A DNA stretch of 29,031 nucleotides. Source: a virus. The stretch lies in the IMG/VR virus record IMGVR_UViG_3300025417_000066, positions 1 through 29,031 of that record; one strand, written 5' to 3'. Positions within the stretch are counted from its first letter, which is position 1. Every line of letters starts with the position of its first letter. A program made the translations under genes and the position numbers. A model generated the notes under the pieces. It saw only the letters and a list, made by a program, of their open reading frames with translations, did not search any database and was not told the origin of the DNA. This document shows, piece by piece, positions 1 through 8,140 of the stretch.

Positions 1-1
1 A

Positions 2-148
2 GATGCAACCCCAATAGCACCGACATCTAATAATATAAACTATAACTATGGAGGTATAACAATTACTATCTCTGGAGCTGGAAAAGACGCTAAGCAATTA
101 GCTCAAGACCTTAAAAGTGAAATTGCTAAGAAGACAGCGAGTAAATAA
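2..148 (+). CDS. Tail tape-measure protein, C-terminal end (partial)
   Basis: The window opens inside a gene whose last 48 codons are visible, ending in a TAA that overlaps the next ATG (TAATG). The visible tail reads as a short beta-rich stretch (GGITITISGAG) followed by a Lys/Ala-rich helix (KDAKQLAQDLKSEIAKK). That pattern is common at the very end of phage tape-measure proteins, which set tail length and fill the tail lumen. Its position directly before the baseplate genes fits this. The catalytic or coiled-coil body of the protein lies outside the window, so the call rests on the C-terminal pattern and gene order only. Confidence 0.55.
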   Translation, partial: DATPIAPTSNNINYNYGGITITISGAGKDAKQLAQDLKSEIAKKTASK

Positions 149-1284
149 TGCCACCAACTAAATCATCTTTAACTACCAAAAAAGGTGCAATATCTCCTAT
201 ACAAACTACGTTTAACACCACTGGTGGTAACCCTTTTGGTCATTTTTTTAGAACTCTTGTTTCAGATGTAGTTAACTTTGTTACAGCAACCCCTAAAAAT
301 ATAAACGGAACAAAAGCTGTAGCTGTTGTAAGAGGTACTGGACAGGGCATTGTAAACGGAACTCAAACACAAAAAACCCCTGTTAATGTTAAAAAACATA
401 CAACAAATACGGACCCTAATAGTAAAAACACGGTAGTTCCGGCTAATAACACACCCACTAACATTAAATTTAATTTAGCTCCGCACAACTGGAGCCTACC
501 AATCAACCAAAATTTAATGAATGTAAGCTCAACATATCAAGATCAGAGTATGCGTAGAGCTAGAATGTGGTGCTATGTTGGAGCTGACTCTTCTAGTTAT
601 ACAGATTTAACAGGAATAGGTTCTTCTAGTCAAACCGGAGTAGTCACTGGAGGAACTGGAGCTGCTTCTACTTTAGACACACAATGGGGCTTTCAATTTT
701 TATGGAACCCAACTCAAATCTCAACCTCTGTGCAACGAAATGCTAATTTAGTTCCACAAGCTATGGACGCGTTTATTGGTAGAGGAGTTCCTCTTTTTCC
801 TGGAACAGAAGCTATATCTTTTGTGGCTGTTATTAATAGGGTAAATGATTTTGCGTGTTTTAAAGCATTTAAGTTAAATACTGGGCCGCTACCTGGAAAT
901 CTTGATGATATTACTTTGGACACCGCTGTTTATAATTATTATTCAAGGTCCGCTGGCGCTGTACAGTCGTTAAACCAACTTATAAATGAGTTAATGAACA
1001 GGGGTACCATGGCGGACATAGAATACATTTTTAAAATGGTTAATGGGGATGGGACTTTAGGAGCTGCTTGGAGAAATGCACTTGGAAGAAAAACAGCTGA
1101 TATTAATTTCTTAGCACCAACACCGGTTGCAGTACAATTTGGTCCAAATGCTGACAGCCTTTCTTACGTAGGATGGATAGAAAGCATTTCGGTATCTCAT
1201 CAAATGTTTACTGAAGACATGATTCCAATTCACTCTGAAGTAACTATTAATATGTCTGCCTACTCTCAGAGCTCGCTTAAGTAA
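148..1284 (+). CDS. CIS-tube-like tail/baseplate adaptor protein
   Basis: A 378-residue protein between the tape measure and a LysM protein. The first ~110 residues are Thr/Asn/Pro/Lys-rich and look disordered. The remainder is a beta-rich body. The end (about residues 325-375) reads PVAVQFGP...YVGWIESISVSHQMF...MIPIHSEVTINMSAY. This matches the shape of the conserved C-terminal half of CIS-tube proteins (Afp7-like), where a segment around FxGxxxSxSVTYxxF is followed by PxxAxVxxxF. Those proteins link tail tube to baseplate hub in contractile injection systems. In many such systems this domain is fused to LysM; here LysM is the next gene. Family assignment is by eye, so moderate. Confidence 0.55.
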   Translation: MPPTKSSLTTKKGAISPIQTTFNTTGGNPFGHFFRTLVSDVVNFVTATPKNINGTKAVAVVRGTGQGIVNGTQTQKTPVNVKKHTTNTDPNSKNTVVPANNTPTNIKFNLAPHNWSLPINQNLMNVSSTYQDQSMRRARMWCYVGADSSSYTDLTGIGSSSQTGVVTGGTGAASTLDTQWGFQFLWNPTQISTSVQRNANLVPQAMDAFIGRGVPLFPGTEAISFVAVINRVNDFACFKAFKLNTGPLPGNLDDITLDTAVYNYYSRSAGAVQSLNQLINELMNRGTMADIEYIFKMVNGDGTLGAAWRNALGRKTADINFLAPTPVAVQFGPNADSLSYVGWIESISVSHQMFTEDMIPIHSEVTINMSAYSQSSLK

Positions 1285-1296
1285 GGAGCAACTACT

Positions 1297-1575
1297 ATGA
1301 CAATTTATACTGGATCTAGATATGAGTACTCTACCGTTGACTTTGTATCTAAAACCACTAATGGACCGGATAACCCTATTGTTTTTTACTCTACCCACAA
1401 TATTAACCCGCTAAATTATTATGAACATTCATATGTTGCTGGTGAAAGACTGGACCAAATCTCAACTAAATACTACAAGACTCCGTTTCTATGGTGGTTA
1501 ATAGCCGAGGTTAACCCTAAAGTAGACTTTACAAACATACCCGCAGGCACAGTACTTAGGATAGCTAATGTTTAA
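1297..1575 (+). CDS. LysM-domain baseplate protein (gp53/tail X-like)
   Basis: A 92-residue protein that is largely one LysM module (about residues 43-92). It carries the hallmarks VAGERLDQISTKYY, LWWLIAEVNP and the closing IPAGTVLRI. In contractile-tailed phages a short LysM protein of this kind sits at the baseplate hub-wedge interface (T4 gp53, P2 gpX analogues). It is more likely structural than cell-wall-lytic. An AAGGAG (1283-1288) overlapping the upstream stop lies 8 nt before the ATG. The gene overlaps the next one by 8 nt. Confidence 0.8.
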   Translation: MTIYTGSRYEYSTVDFVSKTTNGPDNPIVFYSTHNINPLNYYEHSYVAGERLDQISTKYYKTPFLWWLIAEVNPKVDFTNIPAGTVLRIANV

Positions 1576-2911
1576 TTACATTACTGTTTCTTTTCCTAAT
1601 ACCACTTTGCCCCCGGCACGCGTTTATGACTTAAGCTTAAAGCAAAATAGGTACCAACACGAAGTTGCAACCATCCAATTTCGTGACTGGGGCGTTGACT
1701 ACGACAACGTAAGCTCCGGATCGCCAATATCCTTTACCATTAATAATGGATTAGAGTCCAAAGTTTTTATTGGCTACATAGATCACGTAACTACACAAAA
1801 TGAACCTGGGTCCAACATAACTGAGGTAGTAGCTATAAGCGCCTCATACGTGTTTAAGAACGAGTCTCAAAAAGTGTATAAAGGGTTGTCAGCGGATGCA
1901 ATTATTCAACAGATTGCAGCTAAGCACAGCTTCTCTTGTTACGCCATTCCGCACCCAAGAGTGTACCCACAAGTGTCTCAAGCTGGTCACACTGACTGGG
2001 AGTTTTGCGTTAGATTGGCAAAGCAGAGCGGTTACTCTCTAAGAACAGAGGGTACAGAGATCTACTTCCAACCTATGATGTACGACTACACGCAGCGCAG
2101 GTCACAGGCAAAGAAGTTCACAATGCGAAGCCAAGCTAACCCAAGCGGGTCTAACTTGTACTCTTTTTACCCAGTAATTGGCGAGAGTATTGACCACGAT
2201 GGAGACAAAAAAGCTGCCATCTCTGTATCAGGCGTTGATCTAAACACGTCTTTACCTGTAGCCATAGTAAATCAGAAAAGAAATAAGAACACTAGGCTCA
2301 ATAGCAAAGCAGAGTTCTTTGATAAATTCCATACTCATGTGGTTGCGCTTGACTCTCAAGTAGCTAATCATGAGGCTAAAGCTGCGGATGATAGAGCCGT
2401 ATTTCCTTATAGAGCTGTGGCTGAGGTAATAGGTGACCCTTCTTTGCGACCAGATTTACCTGTGTACCTTGACGGACTCGGCAATAACTACTCAGGGTAT
2501 TGGGTTATCTTAGGAACAGAGCACCTGATTGTAGAAGAATCTAGAAATGTGTTTAAATACACAACAATGCTTCATCTAGGCACAGACTCTCTTGGACCTG
2601 CGGTTAAATGGACAGATGGTGCTTTAATTAGTTCTCCTGATTACGCCCCTTCTAGAACAATTATTCCTGGGGTTCGCCAGACAAATAAACCACCTACTTC
2701 AGCTTTAAGAAGAACATCTATTGCGTACTCTCCGGCCGCTAATGGTCAGTTTAGTGCGGCAAAGAATAAACCACTTCCTTTGGTAAACAAACAACCTATT
2801 AAAGGACCAAAGTGGACGGCCTCTAAGCCGGCAGTGCAATCAGTTACTCAACCAAATACAAGCTCTGCTTCTTACACTAAACGTTTACTTACAAAGGTGC
2901 CTAAGCCATGA
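1568..2911 (+). CDS. Baseplate hub protein (gpD / gp27-like)
   Basis: A 447-residue protein of the phage late-control gpD/VgrG-N/gp27 family, which forms the trimeric hub joining tail tube to spike. Visible signs are an N-terminal barrel with a short strand-rich segment ending FIGYIDHV, the SADAIIQQIAAKH helix, and the diagnostic HTDWEFCVRLAKQSGY motif (about residues 138-153) followed by YFQP. The last ~100 residues are Pro/Ser/Thr/Lys-rich and look like an unstructured tail, which is longer than usual for the family. It overlaps both neighbours by 4-8 nt, so it is translated together with the LysM and spike proteins. Confidence 0.85.
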   Translation: MFNYITVSFPNTTLPPARVYDLSLKQNRYQHEVATIQFRDWGVDYDNVSSGSPISFTINNGLESKVFIGYIDHVTTQNEPGSNITEVVAISASYVFKNESQKVYKGLSADAIIQQIAAKHSFSCYAIPHPRVYPQVSQAGHTDWEFCVRLAKQSGYSLRTEGTEIYFQPMMYDYTQRRSQAKKFTMRSQANPSGSNLYSFYPVIGESIDHDGDKKAAISVSGVDLNTSLPVAIVNQKRNKNTRLNSKAEFFDKFHTHVVALDSQVANHEAKAADDRAVFPYRAVAEVIGDPSLRPDLPVYLDGLGNNYSGYWVILGTEHLIVEESRNVFKYTTMLHLGTDSLGPAVKWTDGALISSPDYAPSRTIIPGVRQTNKPPTSALRRTSIAYSPAANGQFSAAKNKPLPLVNKQPIKGPKWTASKPAVQSVTQPNTSSASYTKRLLTKVPKP

Positions 2912-3399
2912 CAGATGAAGACAAGCGTTTTTATGGAATATATCAAGGGCTCTGTACCAATAACGAAGACCCAGATAAGCTTTATAAAATTAAACTACAG
3001 GTGCCTCAAATACTTGGTGCAGAAGAGACTGATTGGGCTCTTCCATGCTTACCAGTCACATCTGATGCCGAACACCTTGACCATAAAGCGCATACGGCCG
3101 CTCAAGTAGCAGCTTTATTGACAACATCCTCTACCTCTGTAAGTGGCTCGGATCCACAGGGGGGATCTGTATCTATAACTATCCCCGCTTTAACCGTTGT
3201 GGCTAAGAGTGGCGCTGGTACATTAGCTCACCCACATGTGACAAGCACAGACCCGCTAGACACAGATGGATCAGAAATTGGGCTAACCGCCGCTGAGCAT
3301 ACATATCACCGTAAGGTTCCAAATGTCGGTCAAAAAGTTTGGGTCATGTTTATAGCCGGAGACCCTAACTTTCCAGTATGGATGGGAGTACAACTATGA
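2908..3399 (+). CDS. OB-fold baseplate spike protein (gp5/gpV-like), short
   Basis: A 163-residue protein. The N-terminus (RFYGIYQGLCTNNEDPDKLYKIKLQVPQI) is the standard opening of the gp5/gpV OB-fold of the membrane-piercing spike. The C-terminus (VPNVGQKVWVMFIAGDPNFPVWMGVQL) is its closing strand pair. Between about residues 60 and 125 lies a Ser/Thr/His-rich insertion with no obvious family match. No beta-helix repeats follow the OB domain, so the needle must be very short or be supplied by another protein. No lysozyme domain is present. It is ATGA-coupled to the hub gene. Confidence 0.8.
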   Translation: MTDEDKRFYGIYQGLCTNNEDPDKLYKIKLQVPQILGAEETDWALPCLPVTSDAEHLDHKAHTAAQVAALLTTSSTSVSGSDPQGGSVSITIPALTVVAKSGAGTLAHPHVTSTDPLDTDGSEIGLTAAEHTYHRKVPNVGQKVWVMFIAGDPNFPVWMGVQL

Positions 3400-3803
3400 G
3401 TAAAGCTATGGCTTTGCCGTTTTCGTTTGATAGCAATGGGGCGGTCAATAACACCCAAGACCCTAAAAAAATACTGCAAGACCGAATTGTGTTAATAGTA
3501 ATGACCTATTTAGGTGAGCGTGTTAACCGACCTAACTTTGGCTCTAACATAAAAGCAATCTCTTTTGAGAACATGACAGAGGCAACTCAACTTATAAAAC
3601 AAGAGGTAGCTGTGGTCTTTAATAAGTGGTTACCATACTTGAACTTTATTAACGCCACACCAAAGGTAGATCCCGTAGATAACATCTTGTCTATATCCAT
3701 CACATATAACTACGGGATGAACGCAAACCCTGAGACCGTAAGTCTTAAAACTGCTATTATTAGTCAATCTGGAGATGTAATTACGGAGGTATCAAATGGC
3801 TAG
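3396..3803 (+). CDS. Baseplate wedge protein (gp25/gpW-like)
   Basis: A 135-residue GPW/gp25-family protein, the sheath-docking wedge subunit of contractile baseplates. Visible family features are LPFSFDSNGAV near the start, ILQDRIVLIVMTYLGERVNRPNFGSNI (the conserved RP-x-FGS segment), and a helix ending EVAVVFNKWLPYL before the final strands. The ATG at 3396 is chosen because it has GGGAG (3383-3387) 8 nt upstream and forms an ATGA overlap with the preceding stop; an in-frame earlier start at 3378 lacks both. The gene overlaps baseplate J by 8 nt. Confidence 0.88.
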   Translation: MSKAMALPFSFDSNGAVNNTQDPKKILQDRIVLIVMTYLGERVNRPNFGSNIKAISFENMTEATQLIKQEVAVVFNKWLPYLNFINATPKVDPVDNILSISITYNYGMNANPETVSLKTAIISQSGDVITEVSNG

Positions 3804-5565
3804 TAACAATTACGTTCCCTCAGTAGATTACACCTCAAGGGACTATGCGGCAATCCTTACGGATATGACCAACCTCATCCCTATATTCTCTCCAACCTGG
3901 ACTAATCGCGACCCTGCTGATTTTGGTATGACCCTACTAGAGCTCTTTGCTTATATGGGAGATATCCTCAATTACTACATTGACAGAACGGCTAATGAGG
4001 CCCTCATTACCAGCGCAACCCAGCGTCAAACAGTTCTACAGATTGCCAACCTTATTGGGTACACCCCTACAAATAGCACGGCTTCTACCGTAACCCTTAC
4101 CTTCCAAAACTCAACAGCCTCTCCTATTACCCTACCTGCCCTTACACAAGTTGCAACCTCGTTAGTATCTAATGGAACTACCACCCAAGTAGTCTTTGAA
4201 ACTAACTCAGCCCTAACCGTACCCGCAAAATCAGGTGCGACTAACGGCTCAGCTACTGTTGTGGCTACTCAAGGTCAAACAGTATCTAACGAGATTATCG
4301 GCATATCTGATGGAACACCTAGCCAAACATACGCGCTGGCTAACACTAGCGTTATTAATGGCACAGTAAATGTCACTATCAACGGCGTCGCCTATCAGTC
4401 AGTGCAGTACTTAATTGACTCTAATGGTTATGACCCGGTATTTTCAACAAATACTGACGCTGATGGCATTACCTACGTTACCTTTGGAGACAGCGTTAGC
4501 GGAAGAGTGCCACCTAACGGAGCACAGATCTACGCCACCTATCGAGTTGGCGGAGGTGTTATTGGCAACGTAGCTTCTAATACAATTAAGTACGTTATCA
4601 ATGTTCCTTCTGGAAGTATACCCGCAGGTCTTACGGTATCTAACCAAGACATCTCTGTTTCTGGAGATGGAGCCGCTACTGGCGGAGCAGATGCTGAAAG
4701 CACAGACTCAATTAGAATCAACGCCCCTAAAAGCATTAGAGCAATTAACAGAGCGGTTTCTTTAAGTGACTACTCTTATATCGCTGTTCAGGTTTCTGGA
4801 GTAGCCAAAGCAATTGCTACAGCTGATGTCTATACATCAGTTACTTTGTACCTTGCTCCTGCAGGTGATCCAGGGGTTGCAGCAGACAACGTAACGCCAA
4901 CATCTGTCTTTAACAATCTAACCACAAATGTATTGTCTTCATTAATAGACAAAGCCCCTGCTAACACCACTATTACGTTCCAACCACCAAAGTATGTTGG
5001 GGCTTACTTAGTAGTAAACATTACAGTGGCGCCTCAATATAAGCAGTCATCAGTTGTAAGCAACGTAACTTCTGCAATCAATAACCTCTTTTATATTGAT
5101 AACGTCATCTTTAATGACACTATTGCGGTGTCAGATGTTTACCAAACCATCTCATCTGTAGATGGCGTGGCGTATCAGCAGATACAAAAGTTGGTTAGAG
5201 CAGACCAAGATCAAACTTTTACTATTACAAATAAAGCCTTAACTAGCAACGTGGCCACTCTTACTACATCTGTAACCCATAATTTATCCGTGGGTCAGAC
5301 TGTATCTGTGACTAGCGTTGACTCTACTTTTAACGGCACATTTGTGGTTACTGCAACTACGTCTAATACCTTCTCTTACACATTGGTAGCTAACAACGTC
5401 TCTTCAACCTCAGCAACAGGTTCAGTAACCGCGCTTGTAGTTAAAGACATTGTTTGCGGAACTAATGAGATACCAACGCTGTATGAACTTGGAACTACCG
5501 CCAGCCCTTCAGCTACGGGTGTAGGCAGCGTTATTATTAACGCCACTGGAGGAATCCTGAACTAA
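3796..5565 (+). CDS. Baseplate J-like protein (gp6/gpJ family)
   Basis: A 589-residue baseplate wedge protein. The N-terminus (VDYTSRDYAAILTDM, then DPADFGMTLLELFAYMGDILNYYID and RQTVLQIANLIGY) is the classic baseplate J opening. The middle (DAESTDSIRINAPKSIRAINRAVSLSDYSYIAVQVSGVAKA) is the conserved J core. Residues ~474-550 form an extra strand-rich module (SNVATL...LSVGQTVSVTSV...NGTFVV...SNTFSYTL) that recurs twice in the next gene. An SD-like GGAGG precedes the ATG. The TAATG junction couples it to the gpI-like gene. Confidence 0.9.
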   Translation: MASNNYVPSVDYTSRDYAAILTDMTNLIPIFSPTWTNRDPADFGMTLLELFAYMGDILNYYIDRTANEALITSATQRQTVLQIANLIGYTPTNSTASTVTLTFQNSTASPITLPALTQVATSLVSNGTTTQVVFETNSALTVPAKSGATNGSATVVATQGQTVSNEIIGISDGTPSQTYALANTSVINGTVNVTINGVAYQSVQYLIDSNGYDPVFSTNTDADGITYVTFGDSVSGRVPPNGAQIYATYRVGGGVIGNVASNTIKYVINVPSGSIPAGLTVSNQDISVSGDGAATGGADAESTDSIRINAPKSIRAINRAVSLSDYSYIAVQVSGVAKAIATADVYTSVTLYLAPAGDPGVAADNVTPTSVFNNLTTNVLSSLIDKAPANTTITFQPPKYVGAYLVVNITVAPQYKQSSVVSNVTSAINNLFYIDNVIFNDTIAVSDVYQTISSVDGVAYQQIQKLVRADQDQTFTITNKALTSNVATLTTSVTHNLSVGQTVSVTSVDSTFNGTFVVTATTSNTFSYTLVANNVSSTSATGSVTALVVKDIVCGTNEIPTLYELGTTASPSATGVGSVIINATGGILN

Positions 5566-8105
5566 TGTCACGCTACGGTATTAGTTACTATGGTCTTGAC
5601 TACTATGGTACAGATAACCCAATTAAGTTTGATGCCACCCCTTTTACGGCAAAACCTGCTGGTCATGGGCGCATTTTACTTAACTGGACCGACCCAACTG
5701 GAAACTGGTCTAAGCTTGCAATTGTAAGAAACAATTACGGCTATCCAGTAAATCCGTGGGACGGAACTAACGTTCTTACTGTGTATAACGGCAATGACCC
5801 GGTGTTTTACATTGACTCTTCTGGCTTAGTTGAAGGTAATTATTACTACTACACCATCTTTGTTTATAGCCTTATTCAATACTCATGGGTTAATGCGGGT
5901 AATGCTTTTGCGCTATCTGTTAAAGACTATGGCAACACAGATAAGATGTATGACTACCTACCATCTATCTACAAGATTACACAACCTTATCAAGCAACAA
6001 CAGACACTTGGGATAACCCAGATCTGTATTCTTTCTTAAGTAACTTTGGTTTTGAGCTAGACTACACACAAAATATGACGTCTTTACTAACCAGCCGCTA
6101 TAACCCATCAACAGTTAATGGTACCCTTGTGCCCTCACTAATGAATCAGTTTGGCCTTACCTACGAACCGGCTTTAGGACTTCAACAAAACCGTAAGCTA
6201 CTTCGTGATGGGGTGACTCTTACTAAACAAAAGGGCTCCAAAGAAGGTCTAGTAGGATTTATTAAAGACTTTACTGGGTGGGGAGTTCCTGTACCTATCT
6301 CTGGCACACCTAACCCAAGCACTAATGGAATTGTGGTTGGCCACAATATGATGCTTGACTACAACGACTCTTCATTTGTAGAAAGTGTTGGTCACTGGCA
6401 ATCACTAGATGGCAGCGCTGATCTAGATAGACTTGCTATTTATAACATCCAAACTATCTCTGTTAGCTCTGGAACAGCTACCTTAGTTATTGGCGCTAAT
6501 AACTACGACGTAGGAAACTCAGTTGTAATTCAAGGCTTACCATACCCACTATTTAACTCTACAACCCCAGTGGTATTGACCGCAGTAGATCAATCTAACA
6601 GCATTAGCTTCTCTACAAGCTCTCCTGACTTTACAACCGTAACGGGCTATAACGCATCAACTCAAGCCTATGGAACAGTTGCTCCGTACCCAGCTCCTTG
6701 GGTTGAACCGACTGCACCAACTCTATTTCCAAATAAAGCTAATGCAATATTGGCACTCTATAACACGTCCTCTAGTACACAAACTGTTACCTCTTACTGT
6801 GGTGATGATGACCCTATTAATAAGGGTATCCCTGTTACAGCAGCCACTAGTTATACGTTTAGTATTTATGCCGCAAAAGGCGCAGGAGCAACTGCTAGAA
6901 ATGTAACCGCAGCAATCAAATGGTTTAATCGTTTTGGTGTTTATATCAGCACATCAACTGGATCAGCTGTATCAGATAACACAGCACAGTTCTCCGGTTC
7001 TGTTCGTCCTTATGTATCAGCAAGTGCGCCTACTGGGGCGTACTACGCATGCCCAGGGGTATCTATTGCCTCAGTAGGCGGCACTGCAACTAATGAGCAC
7101 CATTACTTTGATGCAGCCCAGTTTGAAGCAGCTTCTAGCGCAACTAGCTTTGATGAGGCTCGTCAACTCCACTTAACCCTCAGAGCTAATCGCATTAATG
7201 AGTTAATCAACCCTCATTTTGCCTCACCAATAACTCCTTGGAATGTAACTGGCGCTTCTACTACAGCAGTTTCACAGTTTGCTGAGCCAGGTGTAGAAAC
7301 GTTCTCCGTTACTACTGCCAGCATCGTATCTAATGTAGCAACAGTGACTTTAAATAACCCACACAGTTATCAAGTAGGTCAGGTGGTAGTTATCTCTGGA
7401 GTAACTGGCACTGATGCTAGTAACTATAACGGCTCTAGAACAATTACCGGAGTAGGCCTTAATACGTTTACTTACTCGGTAACTGCATCTAACTCTACAG
7501 TAACAAGCGGAACAGTTTATAGAGTAGGTAATGGACTACAACTAACAGCTACAGCAAACAACACAGCCGTGCTTTCATCTTGGGATGGATCTACAACATC
7601 TCAGTTGATGGGTATCTATTACCCAAACACCTCTTATACATTCAGCATCTATGTGCAACCTGCAACAACTTCTGAATCATTTACACCAAAGATTTCTTGG
7701 TACGACGCTACTCATACAATTATCAGCACTTCATCTGGCTCAACATTTAATGCTAATTCGGCTGCATGGACTAGGCCATTTGTAACAGCAACTGCGCCAG
7801 CAACAACAGCGTATGCAGCTGTTGAATTAGATTGGACTACGGCTGCAACAGGAGACGTAGTTATAGTTGACGAAGCTTTATTTGAGAACACTGGTCAAGT
7901 ATTAGAGTACTTTGACGGCTCCAACGGTTCAGGAACTGTATATGACCTATTCTGGGAGGGCGGACAGGGTAACGCAAATGCTGCCCGTAGTCACTACTAC
8001 AAGAACAGATTTGCTGTGCAAACCCGTTTATTTGGTGCTGTCTTAAACGCGCAGCTTCCTATGGGAAGCACTGCCGCAGTTTATATTGCTCAACCGCAAA
8101 CCTGA
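5565..8105 (+). CDS. gpI-like baseplate protein fused to adhesin modules; candidate receptor-binding protein
   Basis: An 846-residue composite. In order: a fibronectin-III-like domain (~20-120, with ILLNWTDPTGNWSKLAIVRN); a tail-protein-I core (~125-245, with YDYLPSIYKI, LVPSLMNQFGLTYEP and LTKQKGSKEGLVGFIKDFTGWGV); a strand-rich module (~290-368); a jelly-roll region; a second module (~578-655, SNVATVTLNNPHSYQVGQVVVISGV); and a final carbohydrate-binding-like jelly roll (~660-800, with YYPNTSYTFSIYVQP and ENTGQVLEYFDGS). gpI proteins attach fibres at the wedge tip. No separate fibre gene follows before replication genes begin, so the fused modules may bind the host surface directly. The gpI core is firm; the receptor role is inferred. 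Confidence 0.75.
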   Translation: MSRYGISYYGLDYYGTDNPIKFDATPFTAKPAGHGRILLNWTDPTGNWSKLAIVRNNYGYPVNPWDGTNVLTVYNGNDPVFYIDSSGLVEGNYYYYTIFVYSLIQYSWVNAGNAFALSVKDYGNTDKMYDYLPSIYKITQPYQATTDTWDNPDLYSFLSNFGFELDYTQNMTSLLTSRYNPSTVNGTLVPSLMNQFGLTYEPALGLQQNRKLLRDGVTLTKQKGSKEGLVGFIKDFTGWGVPVPISGTPNPSTNGIVVGHNMMLDYNDSSFVESVGHWQSLDGSADLDRLAIYNIQTISVSSGTATLVIGANNYDVGNSVVIQGLPYPLFNSTTPVVLTAVDQSNSISFSTSSPDFTTVTGYNASTQAYGTVAPYPAPWVEPTAPTLFPNKANAILALYNTSSSTQTVTSYCGDDDPINKGIPVTAATSYTFSIYAAKGAGATARNVTAAIKWFNRFGVYISTSTGSAVSDNTAQFSGSVRPYVSASAPTGAYYACPGVSIASVGGTATNEHHYFDAAQFEAASSATSFDEARQLHLTLRANRINELINPHFASPITPWNVTGASTTAVSQFAEPGVETFSVTTASIVSNVATVTLNNPHSYQVGQVVVISGVTGTDASNYNGSRTITGVGLNTFTYSVTASNSTVTSGTVYRVGNGLQLTATANNTAVLSSWDGSTTSQLMGIYYPNTSYTFSIYVQPATTSESFTPKISWYDATHTIISTSSGSTFNANSAAWTRPFVTATAPATTAYAAVELDWTTAATGDVVIVDEALFENTGQVLEYFDGSNGSGTVYDLFWEGGQGNANAARSHYYKNRFAVQTRLFGAVLNAQLPMGSTAAVYIAQPQT

Positions 8106-8116
8106 TGTGCTAGCGT

Positions 8117-8140
8117 AGGCCCCCTAAGTCAGGGGGTCCT
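8117..8140 (+). promoter_or_regulatory. Hairpin sequestering the SD of the 8141 gene
   Basis: AGG-CCCCCT (8117-8125) pairs with AGGGGG-T-CCT (8131-8140) around a 5-nt loop, with one bulged T. The hairpin ends exactly at the ATG. Its 3' arm is the only SD-like sequence (AGGGGG, 8131-8136), so the folded RNA would hide the ribosome site. There is no T run after it, which argues against a terminator. It lies at the junction of tail and replication modules. Confidence 0.5.

Noticed and set aside
1297-1575. LysM protein as a lysin
   Set aside because: It has no catalytic domain and sits among baseplate genes; a structural role is the known pattern.
8111-8140. GC-rich hairpin as a terminator for the baseplate operon
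   Set aside because: No T run follows; the stem abuts the next ATG and contains its SD, so a translational role fits better.
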